A stretch of 64,000 nucleotides of DNA from NCBI RefSeq assembly GCF_001280015.1, contig NZ_LGDV01000199.1, positions 1 through 64,000 of the forward strand, read 5' to 3'. The position numbers were made by a program, and so were the translations under genes. The notes beneath the pieces are model-generated. The model had not been told where the DNA came from. It saw only the letters and a program-made list of their open reading frames with translations, and ran no database searches. How positions within the stretch are numbered: the stretch's first letter is position 1; each line of letters starts with the position of its first letter. Positions 7,533-15,838 of this stretch are shown here, one piece after another. Source of the stretch: Streptomyces sp. MMG1121. Lineage in GTDB: Bacteria > Actinomycetota > Actinomycetes > Streptomycetales > Streptomycetaceae.

Positions 7533-9680
7533 GTGATGGCCGAGGACCGGGAGCTGCGGGTACGCGCGCTTCTCGACGCGGTGCGCGCCGCGGACCGTAC
7601 CGCACTGACCGCGCCCGAGGGCAAGGTGATCGCCGACGCGTACGGGATCGCCGTACCGGGCGAGGACCTGGCGACGGACGTGGACGAGGCGGTGGCCGCG
7701 GCGGCGCGTTTCGGGGGGCCGGTGGTCATGAAGATCGTCTCGCCGGACATCCTGCACAAGACCGACGCCGGCGGGGTCGTCGTCGGCGTGGCGGGCGCGG
7801 CGGACGTACGCGCGGCCTTCCACCGGATCATCGAGAACGCCCGCGCCTACGACGCCGGCGCCCGCATCGAGGGCGTCCAGGTGCAGGAGCTGCTGCCCCG
7901 GGGGCAGGAGGTGATCGTCGGCGCGGTCACCGATCCGACGTTCGGCAAGGTGGTGGCTTTCGGGCTCGGCGGGGTGCTGGTCGAGGTGCTGAAGGACGTG
8001 ACCTTCCGGCTGGCTCCGGTGGACGCCGACGAGGCGCTGTCGATGCTGGACTCCGTCCGGTCGGCGGAGGTCCTGCGCGGGGTGCGCGGCCAGGCCGGAG
8101 TCGACCGGTGGGCCGTCGCCGAGCAGATCCGGCGGGTGTCCCAACTGGTCGCGGACTTCCCGGAGATCGCCGAGGTGGACCTCAACCCGGTGATCGCGAC
8201 ACCGGACGGCGCGGTCGCCGCCGACATCCGGGTGATCCTCGCCGACAAGCAGCCCGTATCTCGTCGACGGTATGCACGCGACGAAATCCTGTCGACGATG
8301 CGCCGTCTGATGCAGCCGGCCTCCGTCGCCGTCATCGGCGCCTCCAACGAGCCGGGCAAGATCGGCAATTCGGTGATGCGCAATCTCGTCGACGGCGGCT
8401 TCTCCGGGGAGATCCATCCGGTGAACCCCAAGGCCGATGACATTCTGGGCCGCAAGGCGTACAAGAGTGTCACGGACGTTCCCGGTGAGGTGGATGTGGC
8501 CGTGTTCGCCATTCCCGCCAAGTTCGTGGCCGCGGCCCTGGAGGAGGTGGGACGCAAGCGCATCCCCAACGCCGTCCTCATCCCCTCCGGCTTCGCCGAG
8601 ACCGGCGAGCACGAACTCCAGGAGGAGATCGTCGAGATCGCGCAGCGGCACGGGGTGCGGCTGCTCGGTCCGAACATCTACGGCTACTACTCCACCTGGC
8701 AGGACCTGTGCGCCACGTTCTGCACGCCGTACGACGTCAAGGGCGGTGTGGCGCTGACCTCGCAGTCCGGCGGGATCGGCATGGCCATCCTCGGCTTCGC
8801 CCGCACCACGAAGACGGGTGTGTCGGCGATCGTGGGCCTCGGCAACAAGTCGGACCTGGACGAGGACGACCTGCTGACCTGGTTCGGTGAGGACCCGCAC
8901 ACCAAGTGCATCGCCATGCACCTCGAAGACCTCAAGGACGGCCGGGCGTTCGTCGAGGCGGCCCGCGCGACCGTCCCGAAGAAGCCGGTGGTGGTGCTGA
9001 AGGCGGGCCGTACGGCGGCGGGCGCGAAGGCGGCCGGCTCGCACACCGGGGCGCTCGCGGGCGACGACGCGGTCTACGACGACATCCTGAAGCAGGCGGG
9101 TGTCATCCGAGCACCGGGCCTGAACGACATGCTGGAGTACGCCCGCGCCCTGCCCGTCCTGCCCGCCCCGAAGGGCGACAACGTGGTGATCATCACCGGG
9201 GCGGGCGGCAGCGGGGTGCTGCTGTCGGACGCGGTGACGGACAACGGGCTGTCCCTGATGGAGATCCCGCCCGACCTGGACCAGGCGTTCCGCCGCTTCA
9301 TCCCGCCATTCGGCGCCGCCGGCAACCCGGTGGACATCACCGGGGGCGAGCCGCCGTCGACGTACGAGGCGACGATCCGGCTGGGTCTTCAGGATCCGCG
9401 GATCCACGCGCTCGTCCTCGGCTACTGGCACACGATCGTCACCCCGCCGATGGTGTTCGCCGAGCTGACCGCGCGCGTGGTCGCCGAGTTCCGCGAGCGC
9501 GGGATCGAGAAGCCGGTCGTGGCGTCCCTCGCGGGCGATGTCGAGGTCGAGGAGGCCTGCCAGTACCTGTTCGAGCGGGGGGTCGTGGCGTACCCGTACA
9601 CGACCGAGAGGCCGGTGGCCGTGCTGGGTGCGAAGTACCGGTGGGCACGGGCGGCGGGACTGCTGGGGGGCGGGTCATGA
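7533..9680 (+). CDS. fused ADP-forming acyl-CoA ligase (ATP-grasp domain first, CoA-binding domain second)
   Basis: 715 residues. Residues about 10-235 are an ATP-grasp (beta) domain with VVMKIVSPDILHKTDAGGV. A linker of about 25 residues leads to a CoA-binding Rossmann domain starting SVAVIGASNEPGKIG near 265, followed by the ligase domains with catalytic His504 in SHTGALAG. The order beta-alpha is the reverse of the commoner alpha-beta fusion (Pat/Acs type). GTG 7533 lies one base after the frc stop. In this operon it could charge oxalate, formate or another acid with CoA when no formyl-CoA donor is available; the substrate is unknown. The linker DNA carries an operator-like sequence (8254-8300). 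Confidence 0.85.
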   Translation: MMAEDRELRVRALLDAVRAADRTALTAPEGKVIADAYGIAVPGEDLATDVDEAVAAAARFGGPVVMKIVSPDILHKTDAGGVVVGVAGAADVRAAFHRIIENARAYDAGARIEGVQVQELLPRGQEVIVGAVTDPTFGKVVAFGLGGVLVEVLKDVTFRLAPVDADEALSMLDSVRSAEVLRGVRGQAGVDRWAVAEQIRRVSQLVADFPEIAEVDLNPVIATPDGAVAADIRVILADKQPVSRRRYARDEILSTMRRLMQPASVAVIGASNEPGKIGNSVMRNLVDGGFSGEIHPVNPKADDILGRKAYKSVTDVPGEVDVAVFAIPAKFVAAALEEVGRKRIPNAVLIPSGFAETGEHELQEEIVEIAQRHGVRLLGPNIYGYYSTWQDLCATFCTPYDVKGGVALTSQSGGIGMAILGFARTTKTGVSAIVGLGNKSDLDEDDLLTWFGEDPHTKCIAMHLEDLKDGRAFVEAARATVPKKPVVVLKAGRTAAGAKAAGSHTGALAGDDAVYDDILKQAGVIRAPGLNDMLEYARALPVLPAPKGDNVVIITGAGGSGVLLSDAVTDNGLSLMEIPPDLDQAFRRFIPPFGAAGNPVDITGGEPPSTYEATIRLGLQDPRIHALVLGYWHTIVTPPMVFAELTARVVAEFRERGIEKPVVASLAGDVEVEEACQYLFERGVVAYPYTTERPVAVLGAKYRWARAAGLLGGGS
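8254..8300. promoter_or_regulatory. operator-like sequence inside the ligase gene at the domain junction
   Basis: TCGTCGACGGTATGC (8261-8275), preceded by CCCGTATC, closely matches the oxc promoter element GTATTCGTCGACTGTATGC. CCTGTCGACGA at 8288-8298 matches the reverse strand of the element at 17279-17293. It falls exactly in the linker between the ATP-grasp and CoA-binding domains (residues about 243-256). It may be an internal regulatory site, a relic of a gene fusion, or chance. Confidence 0.4.
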
Positions 9681-9693
9681 GGTGAGGGACGCG

Positions 9694-9726
9694 GGGTCCG
9701 GCCGGCGGTGCGCGTCGGCCGGACCC
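9694..9726. terminator. hairpin after the oxc-frc-ligase operon
   Basis: Eleven-bp perfect stem (9694-9704 with 9716-9726, core GTCCGGCCG/CGGCCGGAC) and an 11-nt loop, 14 bp after the ligase stop. There is no U tract, as is usual for Streptomyces terminators. It may also only attenuate transcription into the transporter genes. Confidence 0.65.
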
Positions 9727-9803
9727 GGGACCCGTGAGCGCACGAAAGGCATTGGACAGGGGGCGCTGGCCAGAACTTTCGACGCAAAGGGTGGAACCGC
9801 GAG

Positions 9804-11165
9804 ATGCACACCACCGATCCCCCCGCCTTCTCGCTGTGCAGGGAGGTGAGGGACCGCAGGGGCCGCGTCTACCGGGTCGGCGAGAGTGCCGTCGATCTGC
9901 TGGGCCGTGGCCGGATCTGGATGGTCGTCCTGCCCTGGGCGGGCATGACGGGCATCAGTTGTGCCGCGTACGCGTTGCTCGCGGCGCGCGGCGGTCTCCG
10001 TGCCGCCCACGGGTGGGGCGGGGACCTCTGGCCGGCGGGCCTGTGGGCGTTGTCCCAGGCCGCCGTCGCCTTCCCGGCCGGGCGGCTGCGGGAGAGCGGC
10101 CGGCTCTCCGCCCGCGCGGCCATGACGAGCGGAGCGCTCGCCACCTTGTCCGGGTACCTCGCGCTCGCCGCGGCACCGGGTCTGACCGCCGCCCGGCTCG
10201 GGTTCGGGGTGCTCGCCGGCGCCGGTGCGGGTCTGGTGCACACGACCTGTCTGACGTTGCCGGGCAAGTGGTGGCCCGAACGCCGGGGCGCCGTCACGGG
10301 TTTCGTGGCGAGCGGGCTCGCCGTCGGGGCCCTGCCGTTTCTGTTTCCGGCCGTGGCGGGGGCCGCGCCGCGGACCCTGCTCGCGGCCGCGGGGGCCGGG
10401 GCCTGCCTGGTGGTCACGGCGGCCGGACGGCTCTTCCGTGACCCGCCGCGGAACTGGTGGCCGCCCGGCCCCGACCCGCTGTCCGTGCCGGCGGATCCCG
10501 CCGTCCGGCGCGCCCGGCGGACGAACCCGCCGGCCGTACGCCACCACACCCCGCGACAGGCGGCCCGCACACCGGTGTTGTGGCTGACCGCGCTCTGTCT
10601 GCTGGGCGCGGCGGGCGTCACCGTGCTCGGCCTGTGCATGCAGACGTCGTACGGCCGGCAACTCGGGCTGTCCGCGGCCGCGGTGCGGTCCGTGACCGTG
10701 GCGGGCGGTGCCGCGGCGGCCGTGGCCGGCACGCTGTCGGACCGTGCCGGGCGGCGTAGCGCCCTGATCGCGGCCTGTCTGCTGCTGGGCGTCGCGCAGT
10801 TCGGGTCGCTGCTCGCGGGCCGCACCGGCGCCGCCGGCCTGCTGCTGTGCTCCGCCGCGGTCACGGCGGCCGCCGGCGCCGCGGTCCTGGCGCTGGTCAC
10901 CGCGCTGGCCGCGGACCACTTCGGCGAGAACCACAGCGCGAGCATCCACGGGCTGCTCGCCACCGCCTGGCTGCTGCCGGTCGCCGTCGGCTGCGGTACG
11001 ACGGCCGCGGAGCACGCCGCCCGGGTTGCGCACACCGCGTTCCTCCTGGCGGGCTGCACCGGGCTCGCCTGCGCCGTGGCGGCGCTCTTCCTCAAGGCGC
11101 CGGGTCGGCTCAGTGCCCGGCGCATCGTCCCCAATCCCCACCCCCTCGGCGAGGAGATGGCCTGA
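9804..11165 (+). CDS. MFS transporter, oxalate/formate antiporter (OFA) family, copy 1
   Basis: 453-residue polytopic protein with about 12 membrane segments. It begins with the cytoplasmic stretch REVRDRRGRVYRVGESAVDLLG, shared almost exactly with the next gene, and carries PGKWWPERRGAVTGF, DPPRNWWPPG and ADHFGENHSASIHG, all typical of the actinobacterial OFA subfamily. It should move oxalate, formate or a related carboxylate at the cytoplasmic membrane. It is more G+C-rich and more diverged than copy 2, so it may be the less constrained paralogue. It ends one base before the start of copy 2, and the pair follows the oxc-frc-ligase operon. Confidence 0.85.
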   Translation: MHTTDPPAFSLCREVRDRRGRVYRVGESAVDLLGRGRIWMVVLPWAGMTGISCAAYALLAARGGLRAAHGWGGDLWPAGLWALSQAAVAFPAGRLRESGRLSARAAMTSGALATLSGYLALAAAPGLTAARLGFGVLAGAGAGLVHTTCLTLPGKWWPERRGAVTGFVASGLAVGALPFLFPAVAGAAPRTLLAAAGAGACLVVTAAGRLFRDPPRNWWPPGPDPLSVPADPAVRRARRTNPPAVRHHTPRQAARTPVLWLTALCLLGAAGVTVLGLCMQTSYGRQLGLSAAAVRSVTVAGGAAAAVAGTLSDRAGRRSALIAACLLLGVAQFGSLLAGRTGAAGLLLCSAAVTAAAGAAVLALVTALAADHFGENHSASIHGLLATAWLLPVAVGCGTTAAEHAARVAHTAFLLAGCTGLACAVAALFLKAPGRLSARRIVPNPHPLGEEMA

Positions 11166-11166
11166 C

Positions 11167-12579
11167 ATGACGGCTGATCCGATGGCAACAAGGAACACGC
11201 CGGCCGATCCCGGCGCGGCGAACCGTTCGTACCGTGAAGTCACCGACTCCCGGGGGCGGGTCTACCGCGTCGGGGAGACGGACCGGGACATACTCGGCCA
11301 CTCCCGCAAGCTCATGGTGTACCTGCCGTGGGTCGCGATGATGGCCATCAGCGTCTCGGAGTACGCCTACGGCTCCGCGGAGGACACGCTGTCCGCCGCG
11401 CACGGCTGGACGCAGAGCAACACCTTCTGGATCCTCAGCGTCTGGGTGTTCTTCCAGGCGGGCATCGCCTTCCCGGCCGGCTGGCTGCGCGAGCAGGGCC
11501 TGCTCACCGCCCGCCGCGCGTCCTACATCGGCGCCGGTATGTGCCTGCTCGGCTTCCTGGCCCTGTCGCACTTCCACAACGTCTGGCTGGCCATACTCGG
11601 TTTCGGCGTGGTGGGCGGTGTCGGCTCCGGGCTGATCTACGCCACCTGCATCAACATGGTCGGCAAGTGGTTCCCGGAACGGCGCGGCGCGAAGACCGGG
11701 TTCGTCAACGGCGGCTTCGCCTACGGCTCGCTGCCGTTCATCTTCATCTTCAACTACGCCTTCGACACCGGCAACTACAACGAGGTGATCGACCTGATCG
11801 GCGTCTATGTGCTGATCGCGGTCGCCGTGTGCGCGTGGTTCTTCAAGGACCCGCCGAAGAACTGGTGGCCGGCCGACGTCGACCCGCTGACGTTCGCCGG
11901 GAACAGCAAGAGCGCCACGAGCCTGGCCAAGAACCCGCCCGCGGTACGGCAGTTCACCCCGAAGGAGGCGGTCAGGACCGGCATGCTCCCGCTGATGTGG
12001 ATCCTGGTCGTCATGACCGCGGGCGTGTCGATCTTCGGGATCTCCTTCCAGGTCGACTTCGCCAAGGACGTCGGATTCGGCCCGCTGGTCGCGGCCTCCT
12101 CGATGGGTGTCATGGCCGTCATCAACGGCGTCGGCCGCGGGGTGGTCGGCTGGCTGTCCGACCTGTGGGGCCGCAAGGTGACACTCGTGTTCGTCATCGT
12201 GGTCCTGGGGCTCGCCCAGTTCGGCGTCATCTGGGCCGGTGACATCAGGAACGAGTGGCTGTTCCTGTTCTTCGCCTTCCTCTCCGGCTTCGGCGGCGGC
12301 GCCTTCTACCCGATGTTCGCCGCCCTGACCCCGGACTACTTCGGCGAGAACTACAACGCCAGCAACTACGGCCTGGTGTACAGCGGCAAGCTGGTCAGCG
12401 GCCTGTTCGGCGGCGGCCTCGGCTCCATGGTGGTCGACGCCTGGGGCTACAACGGCGCCTACGCGCTGGCCGGCGGCGTCTCGATGGTGGCGGCGGCGAT
12501 CGCGCTGCTGCTGCGCCAGCCCGGCCGGGACGACGGGACGGCGGCCGTCACGGCCCCGGAGGCACGGCCCGCGTCCTGA
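11167..12579 (+). CDS. MFS transporter, oxalate/formate antiporter (OFA) family, copy 2
   Basis: 470 residues from ATG 11167 (MTADPMATRNT), directly after the stop of copy 1; an in-frame extension to 11026 lies inside copy 1 and is rejected. Same cytoplasmic N-terminal signature (REVTDSRGRVYRVGETDRDILG), then about 12 membrane helices with VGKWFPERRGAKTGFVNGG, DPPKNWWPADVDPL and PDYFGENYNASNYGLVYS. It is a tandem duplicate of the preceding gene. The family exchanges dicarboxylates such as oxalate for formate or takes up monocarboxylates. Which substrate each copy prefers is not visible. Confidence 0.87.
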   Translation: MTADPMATRNTPADPGAANRSYREVTDSRGRVYRVGETDRDILGHSRKLMVYLPWVAMMAISVSEYAYGSAEDTLSAAHGWTQSNTFWILSVWVFFQAGIAFPAGWLREQGLLTARRASYIGAGMCLLGFLALSHFHNVWLAILGFGVVGGVGSGLIYATCINMVGKWFPERRGAKTGFVNGGFAYGSLPFIFIFNYAFDTGNYNEVIDLIGVYVLIAVAVCAWFFKDPPKNWWPADVDPLTFAGNSKSATSLAKNPPAVRQFTPKEAVRTGMLPLMWILVVMTAGVSIFGISFQVDFAKDVGFGPLVAASSMGVMAVINGVGRGVVGWLSDLWGRKVTLVFVIVVLGLAQFGVIWAGDIRNEWLFLFFAFLSGFGGGAFYPMFAALTPDYFGENYNASNYGLVYSGKLVSGLFGGGLGSMVVDAWGYNGAYALAGGVSMVAAAIALLLRQPGRDDGTAAVTAPEARPAS

Positions 12580-12642
12580 GCACAGCCCGTGGTGGCTCCC
12601 CCTCTACGATCTGCACACCGATCACCGGAGGGGGAACACCGC

Positions 12643-13824
12643 ATGCACACCATGCCGTCGGCCACGGCGGCCGAGGAGACCGGGCGCCGGGTCACCACCC
12701 TGGAACTCTTCTTCGACCTGGTCTTCGTCTTCACGCTCACCCAGCTGACCGTGCTACTCACGCACGATCTGTCGTTCGCCACGGCCGGCCGGGTGGCACT
12801 GGTCCTCGTCGTGCTGTTCTGGATGTACGGCGCCTACGCCTACCTCACCAACCAGGTTCCGCCCGACCGCCCCTCCAGGCGGTTGCTGCTGATGTGCGGC
12901 ATGGGCGCGTTCCTGGTGTGCGCGCTGGCGATCCCCCGGGTGTTCGAGGACACCGGCGTGGTCTTCGGCATCGGTTTCCTGCTCGTGGTCGTCGTGCACA
13001 CCGCCTTGTACACCCGCAGCCACGGCTGGGACTCGATCTGGTACGGCGTCACCAACGCTCTCGCCGCCCTGTCCGTGACCGGCGCCGGTCTCGTCGACGG
13101 GCTCGCGGCCGACGGGCTGTGGGTGCTCGCGATCGCCCTGCAGTTCGTGACGCCGCTCGTGGCCGAACGCGGGCCGGGGCGCAAGGGCGGACGCAGCGCG
13201 GTGCTGGTGCGGGCAAGGCTCGGCGCCTTGGACCCGGCGCACTTCGTGGAGCGGCACGGGCTGCTGCTGATCATCGCCTTCGGCGAGTCCGTGATCTCCA
13301 TCGGGGTCGGCATCGGCGATCTGCCGCTCACCCCGGGCCTGTTCGCCGGCGCGTTCCTGGCGCTGGCCCTGTCGGTCGCGCTGTGGTGGACGTACTTCGT
13401 GCGGGACGAGGAGGCCGCGGAGGCCGTGTTCCGGGCGACGCCACCGGCGGCACGCTGGCGGCTGGCGATGAACGCCTACTACTACGCCTTCCTGCCGATG
13501 CTGCTGGGCATCGCCTTTCTGTCCGCGGGCGTCAAGACGACCCTCGGCCGGCTGGACCAACACCCCCACTGGGGACCCGCGTTGGCGCTCTCGGGCGGGG
13601 TCGCGCTGTTCCTGGCGGGCGACGCGGCCTTCCGGGCGGTCCTCGCACTGCGGCCGGTCCGCCACCGCGCGGCCACCGCTCCGCTCGCCCTGGCCACCGC
13701 AGCGGCCGGCGTCCGTATGCCGGTCTACGGCGAACTCCTGCTGCTGGTGGCCCTGTTGGTGGGAATGCTGGCGGTGGAGGCCCGCGCCTGCGAGGCGGGC
13801 CGGCCGGCGGCGGAACCGGTGTGA
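12643..13824 (+). CDS. low temperature requirement protein A (LtrA) family membrane protein
   Basis: 393 residues from ATG 12643, which has GGAGGGGG about nine bases upstream; the longer frame from 12589 has no matching start region. The N-terminal TTLELFFDLVFVFTLTQL and the central FVERHGLLLIIAFGESVISIG are the LtrA family signatures. About 11 hydrophobic segments are visible. Its function is unknown despite the name. It reads away from the transporters with 63 bp between, and ends exactly where the convergent GntR gene ends (stop codons abut at 13824/13825). Confidence 0.88.
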   Translation: MHTMPSATAAEETGRRVTTLELFFDLVFVFTLTQLTVLLTHDLSFATAGRVALVLVVLFWMYGAYAYLTNQVPPDRPSRRLLLMCGMGAFLVCALAIPRVFEDTGVVFGIGFLLVVVVHTALYTRSHGWDSIWYGVTNALAALSVTGAGLVDGLAADGLWVLAIALQFVTPLVAERGPGRKGGRSAVLVRARLGALDPAHFVERHGLLLIIAFGESVISIGVGIGDLPLTPGLFAGAFLALALSVALWWTYFVRDEEAAEAVFRATPPAARWRLAMNAYYYAFLPMLLGIAFLSAGVKTTLGRLDQHPHWGPALALSGGVALFLAGDAAFRAVLALRPVRHRAATAPLALATAAAGVRMPVYGELLLLVALLVGMLAVEARACEAGRPAAEPV

Positions 13825-14505
13825 TCAGGTCTGGTTGCGCTCGTGGTAGGAGCGGCGGGTGTGCTCGGTGTGGCGGCGCATCAGGGAGGCGGCCCGCTCC
13901 TCGTCACGGTCGGCGATCGCGGTGATCAGTTCGCGGTGTTCGATCCACGACTGGCGCCCCCGCTGCCGGGCCACGGGGGTGTAGTACCACCGGACCCGAC
14001 GGTCCACCTGGGCGGCGAGTTCGGCGAGGACCGCGTTGCCCGCCAGTTCCATGACCTTGGCGTGGAAGGCCGCGTTGAGGGCGACGGCACGGTCCACGTC
14101 GTCGGCGGCGACGGCTTTCTCGCCCTCGGCGCACAGTTCCTCCAGCGCGCCGACGCCCGGGGAGCCGGCCTGGATCGCGGCCAGCCGGGCCGCCTCGGCC
14201 TCCAGGAGAGTGCGGACCGTGAGCAGCTGATCGGCCTCCTGCTCGGTCGGCTCGTGCACGAACGCGCCCTGCGCGGGCCGCAGATCGACCCAGCCCTCGG
14301 TGTTGAGCCGCTGCAACGCCTCGCGCACCGGCTGCCGTGAGACACCGAGGTGCCCGGCCAGCTCGCTCTCCACCAGGTGCTGGCCGGGTTGCAGCGCGCG
14401 GGTGGTGATCAGCTCCAGCAGGGCCTCGTAGACGCGCTCGCGCAGCGGGCCGGGCCGTTCCAGCCTGGGCACGGCCCCCTGCGGCAGTCCGGTAGGCAAC
14501 ATCAC
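13825..14505 (-). CDS. GntR/FCD-family transcriptional regulator
   Basis: 226 residues. An N-terminal winged helix (about 20-85, RERVYEALLELITTRALQPGQHL ... ELAGHLGVSRQPVREALQ) is followed by an all-helical FCD ligand domain with metal-site histidines in NAAFHAKVM and in EHRELITAI ... MRRHTEH. FCD regulators usually sense small organic acids, which fits an oxalate/formate regulon. It is central in the cluster and its own upstream region has TTGTCTACAG, which recurs (inverted) upstream of the formate dehydrogenase operon at 17264-17273. I therefore propose it as the cluster regulator; no direct evidence exists. Starts ATGATG at 14505. Confidence 0.88.
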   Translation of the reverse strand: MMLPTGLPQGAVPRLERPGPLRERVYEALLELITTRALQPGQHLVESELAGHLGVSRQPVREALQRLNTEGWVDLRPAQGAFVHEPTEQEADQLLTVRTLLEAEAARLAAIQAGSPGVGALEELCAEGEKAVAADDVDRAVALNAAFHAKVMELAGNAVLAELAAQVDRRVRWYYTPVARQRGRQSWIEHRELITAIADRDEERAASLMRRHTEHTRRSYHERNQT

Positions 14506-14548
14506 GGTCCCCCTCCTGGGCAGGCCTGGCGCGTGAACGCTGGACGCT

Positions 14549-14580
14549 CAGTATCGATTGTCTTTTGTCTACAGTCTACG
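14549..14580 (-). promoter_or_regulatory. probable GntR autoregulatory site
   Basis: Upstream of the GntR start, the sequence CAGTATCGATTGTC, then TTGTCTACAGTCTACGG. TGTCTACA (14566-14573) is a TGT-N2-ACA palindrome of the kind many FCD regulators bind. The same TGTAGACA (inverted) occurs at 17266-17273 in the OFA/formate dehydrogenase divergent region. AT-rich relative to its surroundings, it also probably contains the promoter. Confidence 0.5.
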
Positions 14581-14623
14581 GTGCACAAAATCCAGGCCTG
14601 TTGCACCTGGTTCGCCGGTCGGT

Positions 14624-15571
14624 TCAGGGGCAGCGCACGACCTGCCCGGCGTACGACAGATTGCCGCCGAAGCCGAACAGCAGCACCGGATCGCCGCCGC
14701 GCAGCGCCCCCTGCTCCAGGAGCTTGGAGAAGGCGAGCGGAATGCTGGCCGCCGAGGTGTTACCGGACTCGGTGACATCGCGGGCCACCACGGCGTTGAC
14801 GGCGCCGAGCCTCGCGGCGAGGGGCTCGATGATGCGCAGGTTGGCCTGGTGCAGGACGACGCCTGCCAGGTCCTCGGGGGCCACCCCGGCCTTCTCGCAG
14901 GCCTGGCGGGCGATGGCCGGCAGCTGGGTGGTGGCCCAGCGGTAGACGCTCTGCCCCTCCTGCGCGAACCTCGGCGGCGTGCCCTCGATCCGCACCGCGT
15001 GCCCCATCTGCGGCACCGACCCCCACAGCACCGGCCCGATCCCGGGCTCCTCCCCCGCGCCGCACGCCTCCACGACGACGGCTCCGGCCCCGTCGCCGAC
15101 GAGGACGCAGGTGCTGCGGTCGGTCCAGTCGGTGACGTCGGACATCTTCTCGGCGCCGATGACCAGCGCCCGGGTGGCCGCTCCGGCGCGCACGGTGTGG
15201 TCCGCGGTGGCCAGGGCGTGGGTGAACCCGGCGCACACCACGTTCACGTCCATCGCGGCCGGCTGCGGGATGCCGAGCCGTGCCGCGACCCTGGCGGCGG
15301 TGTTCGGGGAGCGGTCGATCGCCGTGGAGGTGGCCACGAGGACCAGGTCGATGTCGGCGGGGGCCAGCCCGGCGGCGGCGAGGGCCTTGGCGGCGGCGTG
15401 TGCGGCCAGCTCGTCGACCGGCTCGTCGGGCCCGGCGATGTGCCGGGTGCGGATGCCGACCCGGCTGCGGATCCACTCGTCGCTCGTGTCGACCATGCCC
15501 GCCAGATCGTCGTTGGTGAGCACTCTGGCGGGCTGGTAGTGACCGATGGCGGCAATGCGCGAGCCGTGCAT
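14624..15571 (-). CDS. 3-oxoacyl-ACP synthase III (FabH)-like protein
   Basis: 315 residues from ATG 15571 (MHGSRIAAIGHYQPARVLTN), where FabH proteins normally begin and where a GGGGACC precedes the start. A start 36 bp upstream is also open. The catalytic triad is intact: Cys in MDVNVVCAGF, His in GVVLHQANLRI and Asn in ESGNTSAASIPLA. KASIII enzymes condense an acyl-CoA with malonyl-ACP or make related thioester condensations. Why one lies between the GntR gene and an OFA transporter is unclear. It may be a resident unrelated to oxalate, or act on a CoA ester. The WIRSRVGIRTRHI segment supports true FabH ancestry. Confidence 0.85.
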   Translation of the reverse strand: MHGSRIAAIGHYQPARVLTNDDLAGMVDTSDEWIRSRVGIRTRHIAGPDEPVDELAAHAAAKALAAAGLAPADIDLVLVATSTAIDRSPNTAARVAARLGIPQPAAMDVNVVCAGFTHALATADHTVRAGAATRALVIGAEKMSDVTDWTDRSTCVLVGDGAGAVVVEACGAGEEPGIGPVLWGSVPQMGHAVRIEGTPPRFAQEGQSVYRWATTQLPAIARQACEKAGVAPEDLAGVVLHQANLRIIEPLAARLGAVNAVVARDVTESGNTSAASIPLAFSKLLEQGALRGGDPVLLFGFGGNLSYAGQVVRCP

Positions 15572-15706
15572 GGGGGGTCCCCTCGTGCCGTAGGTAGCGG
15601 GATCCACCAGTGTGAACAGTGACTCGCGGGTACGGCGGCAGGTGAAGCCACAGGAATCGGGCGCCGGGGTTGTCGGCTTCCCTGCGACCCTCCGACGCCC
15701 GGGTCC

Positions 15707-15838
15707 TCACCCGGTGAACAGCTGTGTCGCCTTCTGCACCAGTTCGTACACCCCGTAGGCGAGGGGCGCGCCCACCCACAGCCAGGCGAGGGCGATCAGT
15801 CCCCGGCGGGGGCTAGGCGGGCTGCTGTCGCTGGGCAT
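15707..15838 (-). CDS. MFS (OFA) transporter small subunit, 43-residue membrane protein
   Basis: A short gene translated MPSDSSPPSPRR, then one strong membrane helix GLIALAWLWVGAPLAYGVYE, and a basic/polar tail ending TQLFTG. Its ATG (15836-15838) lies 26 bp inside the 3' end of the upstream OFA transporter (stop at 15813), so it is translationally coupled to it. The segment with W-x-W-V-G-x-P-L-A-Y-G-V-Y-E is what I recall from a family named MFS transporter small subunit that accompanies OFA proteins. Role: an inferred single-pass partner of the third transporter. Neither of the two tandem OFA genes at 9804-12579 has a visible equivalent downstream. Confidence 0.82.
   Translation of the reverse strand: MPSDSSPPSPRRGLIALAWLWVGAPLAYGVYELVQKATQLFTG

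Noticed and set aside
15405..15425. TCGTCGACCGG near 15411 as another regulon motif copy
   Set aside because: Shares only the SalI-containing core, lacks the GTATG half, and lies in the coding region of the KASIII-like gene.
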